DNA of 31,473 nt from DASPXY01 sp038227745 (lineage in GTDB: Bacteria; Planctomycetota; Planctomycetia; Gemmatales; Gemmataceae): NCBI GenBank assembly GCA_038227745.1, contig JBBRPS010000016.1:1-31473 (forward strand), read 5' to 3'. Below, piece by piece: positions 23,858-31,473 of this stretch. Position 1 is the stretch's first letter; the number at the start of each line of letters is the position of its first letter. A program made the position numbers and the translations under genes. Under the pieces are notes generated by a model. That model ran no database searches and was not told where the DNA came from. It saw only the letters and a list, made by a program, of their open reading frames with translations.

Positions 23858-26800
23858 TCATTTCCGCAACGACCCGATCAGCTTCTTGAAGTCGTCGCGG
23901 TTTTGCAGGGACGCGAGGTCTTTCGACCGGAGCCTCTCCTCGTCGCGGAAACCGGCGTCCACCGCCTTGCGGAGCAGCTCCATCGCCCGATCGGCACGGG
24001 CGGCCTTCCGGGGGACGTCAGCGGGCTTGGGAGCGGCTGCGGGGTCGGCAGGCGCGGTGACGGCGTCTCGCCACTTCTTGTACGCCTCCAGATTCCGGAC
24101 CGGGAGCCACAGCGCCTCGCTGTCGATGAAGTCCAACTGGGCTTTCGCGAGCGGAACCTTCCGCTGGAGCATCGACTCCAGCAACGCCAGCGAGTGACGG
24201 GCGGCTTCGTCGCGGGCGGGAAGGGGGAGCTTGTCGTGCCCAGCGATGCGCGCCCACGTCAGGGCCAGGCGGTAGAGTTGACGTTCCGGGACGTTCTGGC
24301 CCAGCGGGGCGAGGAGTTTCATCGCCTCGGCGGGCTTGCCCGCATTCGTGCGCATCAGCGCAGCCTTCTCGCGGTACTCGCTCACTCGGGCATCCTGTTT
24401 GGGGTTCGCCACTTTCAGGACGGCTTCCCAGTCGTCACCTGCCTCGTCCCAGTGGCCGGCCCCGGCATGTCGCAGCGCCCGGCGCTCGTGCAAATGCATC
24501 CGTGCGCCGGCGTCGTTCTCCCCTGTCTTTCCTAGCGCCAGCGTCAACAGCTTCACAATGCGCTCGTCATTTCGCTTGCGGACGAGGGCATCCTGGCCGA
24601 ACCGCTCGCTGTGGCGGTCGTAGATCCTCGCCAACTGATCCAGGGCGTGAACCACTTCGAGATTGGGATCCTTCTCCACCGCGACCGCGCTGCCGTAGGC
24701 CGCCACGACGTCCCCGTCCAGCGCCCGCGCCTCGGCGGCGTCGAGGCGATCGCGCCAGGACTCGGCCGGCGCGGCGAGCCTGGAGGCGGCGTCGGCATCG
24801 AGAGCGGCTTCGCGGAAGCGGCCCAGGGTCCTCTGCCAGCGAACCCGATCCCGATGCCGCTCTCGGAGGAAGTCGGCCTGTCGATGCTTGTCTCCGACCG
24901 GCCACACCTTGATCAGGGCGATGCCCTCGTCATGATCGCGCAGCGCCTCGTCGATCCGTTTCAGTTCCGCCAGCGCTTGCGCCCGCCGCGAGTAGCAATC
25001 GAGCAAGCGCCCCCAGATGTCAGCTCGGGGCTGCTTCGACGCGCGATAAAGTGGGGTGAGAGTGACGATCGCTTTGGTCGCCCAGGCGACGACATCGGCG
25101 GGAGCTTTCTGGGCGTGCAAGACATCCATCTGGATGTCGGACAGTTGGCGAGCGAACAGTTCGTTCTGAGGGTTGAGCTTCGCCCGCCGCTCCATCACGG
25201 GCAGCACGGCCCGCACGAGTTCCATCACGTGGTTCTGCTTTTTCAATGCCTTGGCGACGTCAATGAGGAACCGATGCGCCAGATACCATTCTTCCTCGTC
25301 GCGGGGGTTGGCGTCTTCGTTGCCGACCATGCCCTGTAGCGTCGTGACGACAGCGGTTGCACACTCCCGGGCGCCATCAGTATCCCCCGTCGTCGCCAGA
25401 TAGTGGCTCATGCTGCCGCACACACGGGCCAGTTCGCTGCGATGCTTCGACTTTTGGGGCTCCTGTCGGAGCGTCTCCGTCTGCCAGCGGCGGGCCACCT
25501 CGAATGCCGCTCGCGCACGAGCGTTGTCCTTCTGGTCGCGGGCGATCACGGCGAGGCGATAATTAGCGGCGGCTCGCTGGGCGAGGTACTCCGTGCGCTG
25601 ATCGATCCGTGTGACCTGCTCCCAGAGTGCGACCGCCCGTTCGCACAGTTCGTTCGCTTCCTTCTTGTTCGCGTCCAGGTCCGGTTCGCGTTCGTAAAAC
25701 ACCTGGTATCCGGCCGAGCTGAGTGACTCGGCAAGGCTCGCCTTGTAAGTGAGATTGTCCGGGTGCTCCGCGACCAGCACCTCGAACAGGCCGATCGCCG
25801 TGCGGAGCTGGCTGATTCCTTCCTGCCATTCGTGGAGCAGGTCGTGCAACTCACCCAGCCGCAGATGAGCCAGCCCGTTGCGGTGCCGCACTTCCGGTCG
25901 ATCGCTGTTTCGGTCGATCAGACCACGAAAGCTCTCGACGGCGTCGCGGAGCATCCGCTCCGAGCGCGCGTCGAGTTTGCCGTGGGTGATCATGTCACGC
26001 TCGACCATCCCAATCTGCTGTTCGTGCAACTTCAGCGCTCTCTCCAGGGCGTCGCTGGCGCGGTCGGCCTCCTGGGTCGCGATGTCGGCGCTCGTTTCCG
26101 CCTTTGCGCGGGCCGATTGGGCCTGAACGCCGAAGAGAGTGCTCACCAGACTCGCCGCAAGCAGGATGACCGCCGAGCTGACCAGGGAGAGCGCCAGCAC
26201 CGGTTGCCGTTGGCACCACCGCCAGCCGTGCGTCAACGGGCCGACCGGACGGGCCAGGATCGGCCGATTGTCCAGGAAGCGATTCAGATCGTCGCCGAGT
26301 TCCGACGCGCTGTCGTAACGGCGCGAGGGGGTTTTCTGGAGGCACTTCAGGCAGATCGTCTCCAGATCGCGCGGCACGGCGGCGTTGAGCCGCTTCAGGG
26401 CGACCGGCTCGTCGGCGATCACCTGCCGCAGCGTGTCCATCGCCGTGGCCGCCCTGAACGGCGGCCGGCCCGTGAGGCACTCGTACAGGATCGCCCCCAG
26501 CGCGTACACATCGGCGGCCGGGCCGGCCTGCTTGCCGCGCCCCTCGGCCTGCTCTGGGGCCATGTAGCTGGGCGTGCCGAGGAGCGCGCCCGACCCCGTC
26601 TGGCCCGCGCCGTCCAGACACTTGGCCAGGCCGAAGTCGGTCACCTTGGGCGAGCCGTCGGCCCCGATCAGCACGTTGGCCGGCTTCAGGTCGCGGTGGA
26701 CGACCTGGGCCTCGTGGGCGGCCTGCACGCCGCGCGCCACGCCCTCCACCAGCCGGGCCGCGTCGCGCGGCGGCAGCGGCCCGGCGGCCAGCAGACGGTC

Positions 26801-27451
26801 GAGGCTCCCACCGGGACACAGTTCCAGCGCCACGAACGGCAGGCCGTCGCACTCGCCGGCCTCATACACCTGCACGACGCCCACATGGTGCAGCCGCGCG
26901 ATCGCCTCCGCCTCGGCGCGCAGCCGGTCCCGCTCCGGTTGCCCGGCGTGACCGCCCGCGAGGATCATCTTCAGCGCCACCAGGCGGTTGAGCCGCAGGT
27001 GCCGCGCCTTGTAGACGACGCCCATGCCGCCGCGTCCCAGCTCTTCGAGGATCTCGTAGCCGGGCACCTCCGCCGGCCCGCGCCGCAGCGGCCCCAGCAC
27101 GGCCGGCAGCGTGTCGCGCAGCGCGGGGAACCGCTCCAGGTACTCCGCCACCGTCACGCGCTCCGCGTGGTCCGACCGCACGCGGAACTCCAGCGCAATC
27201 AGCTCGAGCACCTCGGCCCGCTCCGCCTGCAGCGCGGGGAACCGGCTCAGGCACTCCTCGACGCGCGCCGGCTCGCCCGCCCGCAAGCGATACTCCAGCT
27301 CCAGCCGCACCAGCTCGCGCAGCAGCGCCGGCCGCTCCGTTTCGGCGATCCGCTCCAGGAACGTGGCGACGTCCGGGCGTCGCTCCGACCGCCATTCGCT
27401 CTCGAAGGCGTCGATCAGCGTGTCGATGCGATCCTGGGGGGTCTGGGACAT
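23858..27451 (-). CDS. Membrane-anchored Ser/Thr protein kinase with TPR-like C-terminal half
   Basis: A 1197-residue Hanks-type kinase. Residues 1 to about 125 form a planctomycete-type helical N-terminus (RPDVATFLERI, EEYRLRAG-like text). The kinase domain (about 132-395) is complete: GRGGMG loop (139-144), Lys161, HRDLKPAN (252-259), DFG (272-274), APE (298-300). A single membrane helix spans about 418-440. The outer 750 residues are helical with TPR-like units and end in the common AVDAGFRDEERLRSKDLASLQNRDDFKKL motif, probably the sensor. The chosen ATG has GAGGAG at about 7 bases; one six codons upstream has no such site. It starts 57 bases after the ECF sigma gene, so the two are probably co-transcribed, the kinase likely controlling that sigma factor. 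Confidence 0.93.
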   Translation of the reverse strand: MSQTPQDRIDTLIDAFESEWRSERRPDVATFLERIAETERPALLRELVRLELEYRLRAGEPARVEECLSRFPALQAERAEVLELIALEFRVRSDHAERVTVAEYLERFPALRDTLPAVLGPLRRGPAEVPGYEILEELGRGGMGVVYKARHLRLNRLVALKMILAGGHAGQPERDRLRAEAEAIARLHHVGVVQVYEAGECDGLPFVALELCPGGSLDRLLAAGPLPPRDAARLVEGVARGVQAAHEAQVVHRDLKPANVLIGADGSPKVTDFGLAKCLDGAGQTGSGALLGTPSYMAPEQAEGRGKQAGPAADVYALGAILYECLTGRPPFRAATAMDTLRQVIADEPVALKRLNAAVPRDLETICLKCLQKTPSRRYDSASELGDDLNRFLDNRPILARPVGPLTHGWRWCQRQPVLALSLVSSAVILLAASLVSTLFGVQAQSARAKAETSADIATQEADRASDALERALKLHEQQIGMVERDMITHGKLDARSERMLRDAVESFRGLIDRNSDRPEVRHRNGLAHLRLGELHDLLHEWQEGISQLRTAIGLFEVLVAEHPDNLTYKASLAESLSSAGYQVFYEREPDLDANKKEANELCERAVALWEQVTRIDQRTEYLAQRAAANYRLAVIARDQKDNARARAAFEVARRWQTETLRQEPQKSKHRSELARVCGSMSHYLATTGDTDGARECATAVVTTLQGMVGNEDANPRDEEEWYLAHRFLIDVAKALKKQNHVMELVRAVLPVMERRAKLNPQNELFARQLSDIQMDVLHAQKAPADVVAWATKAIVTLTPLYRASKQPRADIWGRLLDCYSRRAQALAELKRIDEALRDHDEGIALIKVWPVGDKHRQADFLRERHRDRVRWQRTLGRFREAALDADAASRLAAPAESWRDRLDAAEARALDGDVVAAYGSAVAVEKDPNLEVVHALDQLARIYDRHSERFGQDALVRKRNDERIVKLLTLALGKTGENDAGARMHLHERRALRHAGAGHWDEAGDDWEAVLKVANPKQDARVSEYREKAALMRTNAGKPAEAMKLLAPLGQNVPERQLYRLALTWARIAGHDKLPLPARDEAARHSLALLESMLQRKVPLAKAQLDFIDSEALWLPVRNLEAYKKWRDAVTAPADPAAAPKPADVPRKAARADRAMELLRKAVDAGFRDEERLRSKDLASLQNRDDFKKLIGSLRK

Positions 27452-27508
27452 GGTCGCTCCTCGTCGCATGGGCCGTCACAAGAAGATGCCGATGGGTCGG
27501 CCAACCCG

Positions 27509-28087
27509 TCAGGCCTCGACCGCCAGCAACGCCGTCAGGCGCTCGCGCGCCCGGCGGTGGACGCGCTCCACCGTGCTGAGGGACGTGCCCAGTTCGCGGG
27601 CGATCTCTTCATGAGTCGTCCCGTCGAGGATGTGCAGGACAATCGCCCGATACTTGTCCGGCATCCCCGCGACGAGGCAGCCGTGCAGATCCTCGGCGAT
27701 CAAGACTTCCTCCGGCCTTGGCTCGCGGTCGAACGCTTGAACGTCCGGCGTCAGCTCGTCCTCGCGGTCCTGGCTCCGCCGCGCCGCCGCGTTGTGCTCC
27801 GCGTGGCGGCAGATGCGGCAGGCCGCGATCCGCGCCAGCAGGCACCAGAGCGAGGCCCAGTCCTGTAACTCGATCAGCCCGTCGTCCATCCGGCGGAAGA
27901 AGGTTTGGAACACCGACTGTGCCACGTCCTCCGCGCCGACCCGCCGGCCGAGCCGCTGGCTGATCTTCCCGGCCGCCAGGGCGACGAGCCGGGACGCGAA
28001 CCGGCGCACGATGATCTCGCCCGCCCCGTCCACGTCCCCTTTACGGACCCCGCTCAGCAGGCGATCGAACGAGGGACTGTCCGACAT
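27509..28087 (-). CDS. ECF-type sigma factor, kinase-linked
   Basis: A 192-residue sigma-70-family factor. Region 2 is at about 25-90 (GRRVGAEDVAQSVFQTFFRRM matches the DA.DV.Q.vF core), region 4 at about 140-188 with the helix-turn-helix THEEIARELGTSLSTVERVHRRARERL. A Cys/His-containing linker (CRICRHAEH) lies between. There is no anti-sigma gene; instead a Ser/Thr kinase gene follows, the arrangement of planctomycete ECF groups thought to be switched on by phosphorylation. GGGAG lies about 8 bases before the ATG; an upstream in-frame ATG lacks such a site. Target genes cannot be read from the window. Confidence 0.93.
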   Translation of the reverse strand: MSDSPSFDRLLSGVRKGDVDGAGEIIVRRFASRLVALAAGKISQRLGRRVGAEDVAQSVFQTFFRRMDDGLIELQDWASLWCLLARIAACRICRHAEHNAAARRSQDREDELTPDVQAFDREPRPEEVLIAEDLHGCLVAGMPDKYRAIVLHILDGTTHEEIARELGTSLSTVERVHRRARERLTALLAVEA

Positions 28088-28227
28088 GACGTTCTCCCGG
28101 TGGTTCCTTGCGCGAGCCTGCCCGCGCATGATACCGTTGTGATAGAACGTCGGCCTCCGGTTGTCGATCCCTCCGCGAGTCCCTCGACTTCTCGTCTGTC
28201 AACACCCCGCGGCCCGCCGCAACGGAC

Positions 28228-28941
28228 TCAGTCTTTCTTGTCCTGATCCTTTTTCGCCTTGTCCTTCTCTACCTTGACCGCCCTGGTCGCCTTGTGAAGG
28301 ATGCGTTTCTTGCCCAGGGTGTCGGAGATGGTGACGGACTGAATCTCGGCCTGTAATTCGCCCGCCCCCTCACGCGCCTTGGTGAGTGTGAACTGGATGC
28401 GGACGGCCACCATGCGGTCCCTCTCCTTGTGGCCCTCGACGAACTTCTCGGCGTCGGCCTCGGCCATGGGGAACGAGGCCAGCAGCTCGGGGTTGGAGAA
28501 GTAGACATCCGTGCGCGAAGGGAGCGTCCCGGTCGGGTATCGCGAATTCGGATACCAGTAGCTCGTCCTGGTGACGCTGTTGCCCTGCCAGCGCGACCCC
28601 AGCGGGAAGAGCTTCTCGTCGAAGTCGTATTTCTTGACGGCCATTTTGGTGTCGAGAGTGAACTCCTGGGTCAGGTCGAACTCCTTGACCTTTCCCTTCA
28701 TGATCTCGACGGTCTTCTTCTTCTCGCGATCGACCTTGAACTCGTCGTCCTTGACATCGTTCCAGGTATCGGAGCGATAGAGGCGGAGATAGGCCTCGGC
28801 GTTAGCCTTGTGGTCGAAGTCGTCGCCCTTGAGCTTCATCCAGCCCAGCAGCAGGGTGTCGTAGCTGAAATCATGAGCGGAGACGCTCGCTGGCACCGAC
28901 AGGGTCAGGGCGAGAACGAATAGGATGCTCGGTCGTGACAT
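28228..28941 (-). CDS. Exported lysine-rich protein, unknown function
   Basis: A 237-residue protein. Residues 1 to about 22 are a textbook signal peptide ending SVSA before HDFSY. The mature part alternates charged segments (DDEFKVDREKKKTVEIMKG, DLTQEFTLDTKM) with a beta-rich centre (VYFSNPELLASFPM, MVAVRIQFTLTKA), and ends in a Lys/Asp tail. The order of segments (a YLRLYR...DEF block, then a paired-strand region) faintly recalls DUF4852-type proteins, which I cannot confirm. ACGAGG lies about 7 bases before the ATG. It is the last of the minus-strand genes before the sigma factor, 140 bases away, and probably has its own transcript. Confidence 0.75.
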   Translation of the reverse strand: MSRPSILFVLALTLSVPASVSAHDFSYDTLLLGWMKLKGDDFDHKANAEAYLRLYRSDTWNDVKDDEFKVDREKKKTVEIMKGKVKEFDLTQEFTLDTKMAVKKYDFDEKLFPLGSRWQGNSVTRTSYWYPNSRYPTGTLPSRTDVYFSNPELLASFPMAEADAEKFVEGHKERDRMVAVRIQFTLTKAREGAGELQAEIQSVTISDTLGKKRILHKATRAVKVEKDKAKKDQDKKD

Positions 28942-29041
28942 GGCATACCTCGTGAGGGATGGGCGAACACGAAAGACAAAACCCCTCCCCGGCCTTCGTC
29001 CTCTCCCGTTCCGAGAGCCTGTGCGAGGCGGACACCGGCAA

Positions 29042-29070
29042 GCGCCGATGATCGTTCCCATCATCGGCGC
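29042..29070 (-). terminator. Hairpin downstream of the mosaic surface-protein gene
   Basis: GCGCCGATGAT and ATCATCGGCGC form a perfect 11-bp stem with a 7-base loop, 120 bases past the stop codon at 29190. There is no T-run. It is the only strong structure in this spacer and is a plausible transcript end. Confidence 0.45.
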
Positions 29071-29189
29071 CGCGACAGGCTCGACCAGCTCGGCGGCCTG
29101 GCCGCGCCTTGACCGCGTGAGCTCGTGGGGGCACCCCGCCCCGGACCTCGGGCGTGCCTCCGACGTCGCCGGCCTGTGGAGCGCGGCTG

Positions 29190-30872
29190 TCAGGTGGCGG
29201 AGAGCAGCCGCTTGATCCAATCGGGCAGGTTGGTGTCGGTGGCGTGATAGATGGTCCCGGCGCGTTGGCCCTCAAACCGCTTGATGGCCGCGATCACCGC
29301 GTTGAGCTGAGAATCTGTCAGGGTGCTCATCTTGGTGTCGGCGGCTAGGCCGGTCTGAGCTTGCACGAACGCAGAGTAGGCGGCCGTGTCGTTCGTTTTC
29401 GGCGGGGCGTACTTCGTGATCACCTCTGCGACCGTGAGGGACTGGTAGTTGGTCTTCAGCAAGCTCACGAGCGCGCGGTCCCCCGTGGCCTTGTCCGGGA
29501 AGATCGCGAAGCCGCCCCTGTCCTTCCCGATGGCCCCGTGCCTCGTCGCCCAGGCGCCGCCGACGATGTTGCCCGGATTGTTGTTCCGCCAGCTGCGGTC
29601 TCCGTTCACGCGGACCTCGGTCCGGTAGATGACGTAGCCGTCTCTGCCGTGCGTCCCGCTGCTGCCGGGCGACGCGAACGTTCGCGGCGCCGCGAGCTTG
29701 ACGACGGGATACCCCGGCCCCGCGCCCGGCTCGAGTTTGGGGTCGATGTTCCCGACCCCGACCCCGACGCCGTCCTTGCTCGCCGTCGCGTGGTACGTGC
29801 CCTCCGGCAAGTCGGGGAACTTCACCACCCCCCTCTCGTTCGTCGTATCCGTCAGGGTCTTCCCGCCGGCGCTCGTCAAGGTCACCGTCGCGCCAGGGAC
29901 ACTCACGTTATTCGAGTCCGTGACGTGGACCACGACGTAGCTCTTGAACGGGTCCGTGCGGCTCACCTGGCTCGAGTCCGGCAGGGTGGGGTGAGACGGC
30001 GGCGTGGAGGATCCCGTCGGGATGGCCGGCGGTCTCACGACCGGCGGGGCGACGACCACCGGGGCCAGCGTCTTCCACGCCCCGACGACCGGCGTGTCCT
30101 TCGCGAAGCCGAACGTTTGCGTCACGTCGGCGAACGGGTCCCCGTTGGTGTCGAGATACCACCGCTTCATCCCCGCCTCGTTGCGCGTCACCCCCAGGTC
30201 GGTCTTGCCGTCCTGGTTCCAGTCGCCCGTCACCGGTACGTCATTCGTGCTGAGCAGGCCGAAATGGCGGGTGATCTCCGGCCAGGCGTCGCCGGACGTG
30301 TCGAGGTTCCACTGGAGCAACCCGGCGGCCAGGTCGGGCCGCGTCACGCCCACGTCCGTCGTGCCGTTGCCGTCCCAGTCGCCGACGACGGGGGTGTCGT
30401 TGACCAGACCGAACTGGCGTGCCTGCGGGTTGGCGTAGGCCAGCCGAGTCGTGTCCAGATACCAGTCGAGGCCGCCACTCTGGTAATTCCGCCGCGCCAC
30501 GCCGAGGTCGAGCGTCCCGTCGCCGTTCCAGTCGCCGACGAACGCGAGGTCGCCCGCCAGGCCGTATTTGTGCTGCACGTCGGCCTTACCGTCGCCATTG
30601 GTATCGATGTCCCACGTCAGGCCGCCCTCGGCGTTGGCGCGGACGGCGATCAGGTCGGCCTTGCCGTCGCCGTTCCAGTCGCCACTGAGGATGCGGTCGC
30701 CGGGCTGGCCGAAGGCGCGGACCTCGGCGGCGGAGCTGCTGGAGCGGTCGCCGGCGAGGAACAGGTCGTGCCCATCGCGAACGACGCCGACGAGGTCGCC
30801 GAGAGGCGAGGCAGAGAGCAGATCGCGCGTCTCCAGCGTTTCGAGTTGCAGAATGCGACGAGGGGTAGCCAT
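29190..30872 (-). CDS. Mosaic surface protein: FG-GAP-like repeats, Ig-like domain, NNPGNI domain
   Basis: A 560-residue protein. It opens with RRILQLETLETRDLLSA, like the short N-terminal leader (LEPR-XLL-style) of planctomycete surface proteins. Residues about 60-265 hold four to five VCBS/FG-GAP-like repeats with GDWNGDGKADL-type calcium loops. A Pro-rich linker (270-305) leads to a CarboxypepD_reg/CNA-B-like beta domain (310-370). Residues about 427-535 are a separate domain starting WRNNNPGNI, with GGFAIFPD, ITKYAPPKTNDTAAYS and a FEG end. Similar NNPGNI domains occur, as I recall, in phage virion and bacterial cell-wall-associated proteins. AGGAGA lies about 10 bases before the ATG. Likely role: a surface protein binding or cutting cell-wall or extracellular polymers. 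The last step is inference. Confidence 0.82.
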   Translation of the reverse strand: MATPRRILQLETLETRDLLSASPLGDLVGVVRDGHDLFLAGDRSSSSAAEVRAFGQPGDRILSGDWNGDGKADLIAVRANAEGGLTWDIDTNGDGKADVQHKYGLAGDLAFVGDWNGDGTLDLGVARRNYQSGGLDWYLDTTRLAYANPQARQFGLVNDTPVVGDWDGNGTTDVGVTRPDLAAGLLQWNLDTSGDAWPEITRHFGLLSTNDVPVTGDWNQDGKTDLGVTRNEAGMKRWYLDTNGDPFADVTQTFGFAKDTPVVGAWKTLAPVVVAPPVVRPPAIPTGSSTPPSHPTLPDSSQVSRTDPFKSYVVVHVTDSNNVSVPGATVTLTSAGGKTLTDTTNERGVVKFPDLPEGTYHATASKDGVGVGVGNIDPKLEPGAGPGYPVVKLAAPRTFASPGSSGTHGRDGYVIYRTEVRVNGDRSWRNNNPGNIVGGAWATRHGAIGKDRGGFAIFPDKATGDRALVSLLKTNYQSLTVAEVITKYAPPKTNDTAAYSAFVQAQTGLAADTKMSTLTDSQLNAVIAAIKRFEGQRAGTIYHATDTNLPDWIKRLLSAT

Positions 30873-30957
30873 CGGGGAAGTCTCCTGTCATTCGGATAAC
30901 GAGGGTCGCGACGTGCGGCCGCTCCGACAGGAGATGCGGTTTCGGGCCGAACGCCCT

Positions 30958-31110
30958 TCAGTCCGCCGGGCCATTTTTTCCGAGTTGCTCTTCCTTCGGC
31001 TTCTCGTCCTTGGCCTTATCCTTCGGCTTCGGATCGTAGATATCCCCCTGCGTCCGGAGATGCTTGGGCGACCAGTGGAGTATAACGTTCAGTGCCTGGC
31101 GAGGCCTCGA
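30958..31110 (-). pseudogene. Possible 3' fragment of a lost gene
   Basis: A frame of about 50 codons closed by TGA at 30958 and open up to a stop at 31111-31113, with no ATG. Its end reads GDIYDPKPKDKAKDEKPKEE and then QLGKNGPAD, a Lys/Glu/Pro tail like that of true exported proteins in this window and unlike chance translation. The 5' part is missing, and mobile-looking sequence lies further upstream. It may also be a chance frame or a gene with an unusual start. Confidence 0.35.
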
Positions 31111-31157
31111 TCATCCTTTGGGCCAAATCCTCCCAGCCAGGTCTTCTGAAGGCGTTT

Positions 31158-31187
31158 CCGGGCCGGGGGTAGACGGACCCGGCCCGG
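31158..31187. other. GC hairpin in the right-hand spacer
   Basis: CCGGGCCGGG and CCCGGCCCGG pair over 10 bp with a 10-base loop. It is followed by GTAGGGGGT and ACCCCC segments that can also pair (31197-31220). There is no T-run and no adjacent gene end, so its role is unknown. Confidence 0.4.
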
Positions 31188-31224
31188 GCTCGCAGGGTAG
31201 GGGGTAGGCAACACCCCCACCTAC

Positions 31225-31337
31225 TTCTACTGCGCGAGATGCTCGTTTTTCCAGGGATCCAGGTGGGCAATTGTCCGCGAGGGGCGTGAAAAACACTGGG
31301 GATTTCAGCATCTCTGAGCAGATCTCGCGCAGTAGAA
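31225..31337. mobile_element. 113-bp MITE-like element with target duplication
   Basis: A perfect 16-bp terminal inverted repeat (TTCTACTGCGCGAGAT at 31225-31240, reverse complement at 31322-31337) continues imperfectly inwards. It is flanked on both sides by CTAC (31221-31224 and 31338-31341), as expected for a 4-bp target-site duplication. There is no coding capacity. The composition is less GC-rich than the surroundings. Confidence 0.6.
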
Positions 31338-31435
31338 CTACCCAGGAGCCGAGCCGTGTCCGCTGCCGGAGAAGAAAGGGGACATTCATGAATGGCACTG
31401 TTTAACAATTATCAACCAGTTAAGAGAGGCGGCTG

Positions 31436-31473
31436 ATGGAATTATGGCTGCCGGTCCTTCGCTGGCGGTCCGC
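31436..31473 (+). CDS. Possible start of a gene cut by the window edge
   Basis: ATG at 31436 with AGAGAGG about 6 bases upstream opens a frame reading MELWLPVLRWRS to the window end. A 14-codon frame (ATG 31392, product MALFNNYQPVKRGG) ends in TGA overlapping this ATG as TGATG, suggesting translational coupling. Only 12 residues are visible, so family and even reality are uncertain. Confidence 0.3.
   Translation, partial: MELWLPVLRWRS

Noticed and set aside
25763..27868. A 701-codon plus-strand frame across the kinase and sigma genes
   Set aside because: It runs antisense through two confident genes and has shadow composition.
29361..30899. A 512-codon plus-strand frame opposite the mosaic surface protein
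   Set aside because: It is Arg/His/Val-rich with no domains. The opposite strand has clear repeats and a ribosome site.

Overview
The window is very GC-rich and carries hallmarks of a planctomycete of the Gemmata group (inferred from gene content, not from a marker gene). These are an ECF sigma factor followed by a membrane-anchored Ser/Thr kinase with a TPR-like sensor half, a secreted protein with about 21 WD40 units, secreted HEAT and EF-hand proteins, a surface protein starting with a planctomycete-style 'LETLETRDLLSA' leader, and many lone genes separated by long palindrome-rich spacers. No rRNA, tRNA, CRISPR array or intact transposase was seen.

Layout. 1-7.9 kb: a PrkA-type protein kinase (minus strand), then four plus-strand genes for exported or membrane-anchored proteins (a short anchored protein, a ten-unit HEAT protein, an unrecognised secreted protein, a four-EF-hand protein), and a minus-strand exported protein ending in a YHS/TRASH-like Cys motif. 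8.1-11.3 kb: the WD40 protein. 11.5-14.3 kb: an AlkA-like DNA glycosylase, a DUF1415 protein and a glutamate-1-semialdehyde-aminotransferase-like PLP enzyme. 14.3-15.4 kb: about 1.1 kb without a convincing gene, ending in two long palindromes. 15.4-21.7 kb: a two-gene unit, namely a 1695-residue protein (HEAT-like N-terminus, HELGHH metalloprotease motif, C-terminal VWA domain) and a MoxR-type AAA+ ATPase. 22.2-28.1 kb (minus): an orphan membrane protein whose start resembles the C-terminal tail of Gemmata-type sigma factors, the Ser/Thr kinase and the ECF sigma factor. 28.2-30.9 kb (minus): two exported proteins, one a mosaic surface protein with an 'NNPGNI' C-terminal domain. 30.9-31.5 kb: a gene fragment, a MITE-like element and possibly the start of a further gene.

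The strongest candidate for an undescribed system is the 15.4-21.7 kb unit. MoxR ATPases and VWA proteins are known partners (RavA-ViaA, CobS-CobT, NorQ-NorD). Here the VWA partner is fused to a putative zinc protease and a very long helical-repeat arm, which suggests an ATP-driven, VWA-bridged proteolytic or remodelling machine.

The second theme is the spacers. At least four families of perfect or nested palindromes sit between genes: a 50-bp 'GTTTAGCCGCGAGC' repeat in three copies plus a relative, a 103-bp hairpin-of-hairpins, a 25-bp double hairpin and a 34-bp AT-rich inverted repeat. There are also two short elements with terminal inverted repeats. They look like REP/MITE-type sequences, and some are placed where they could end or attenuate transcription.
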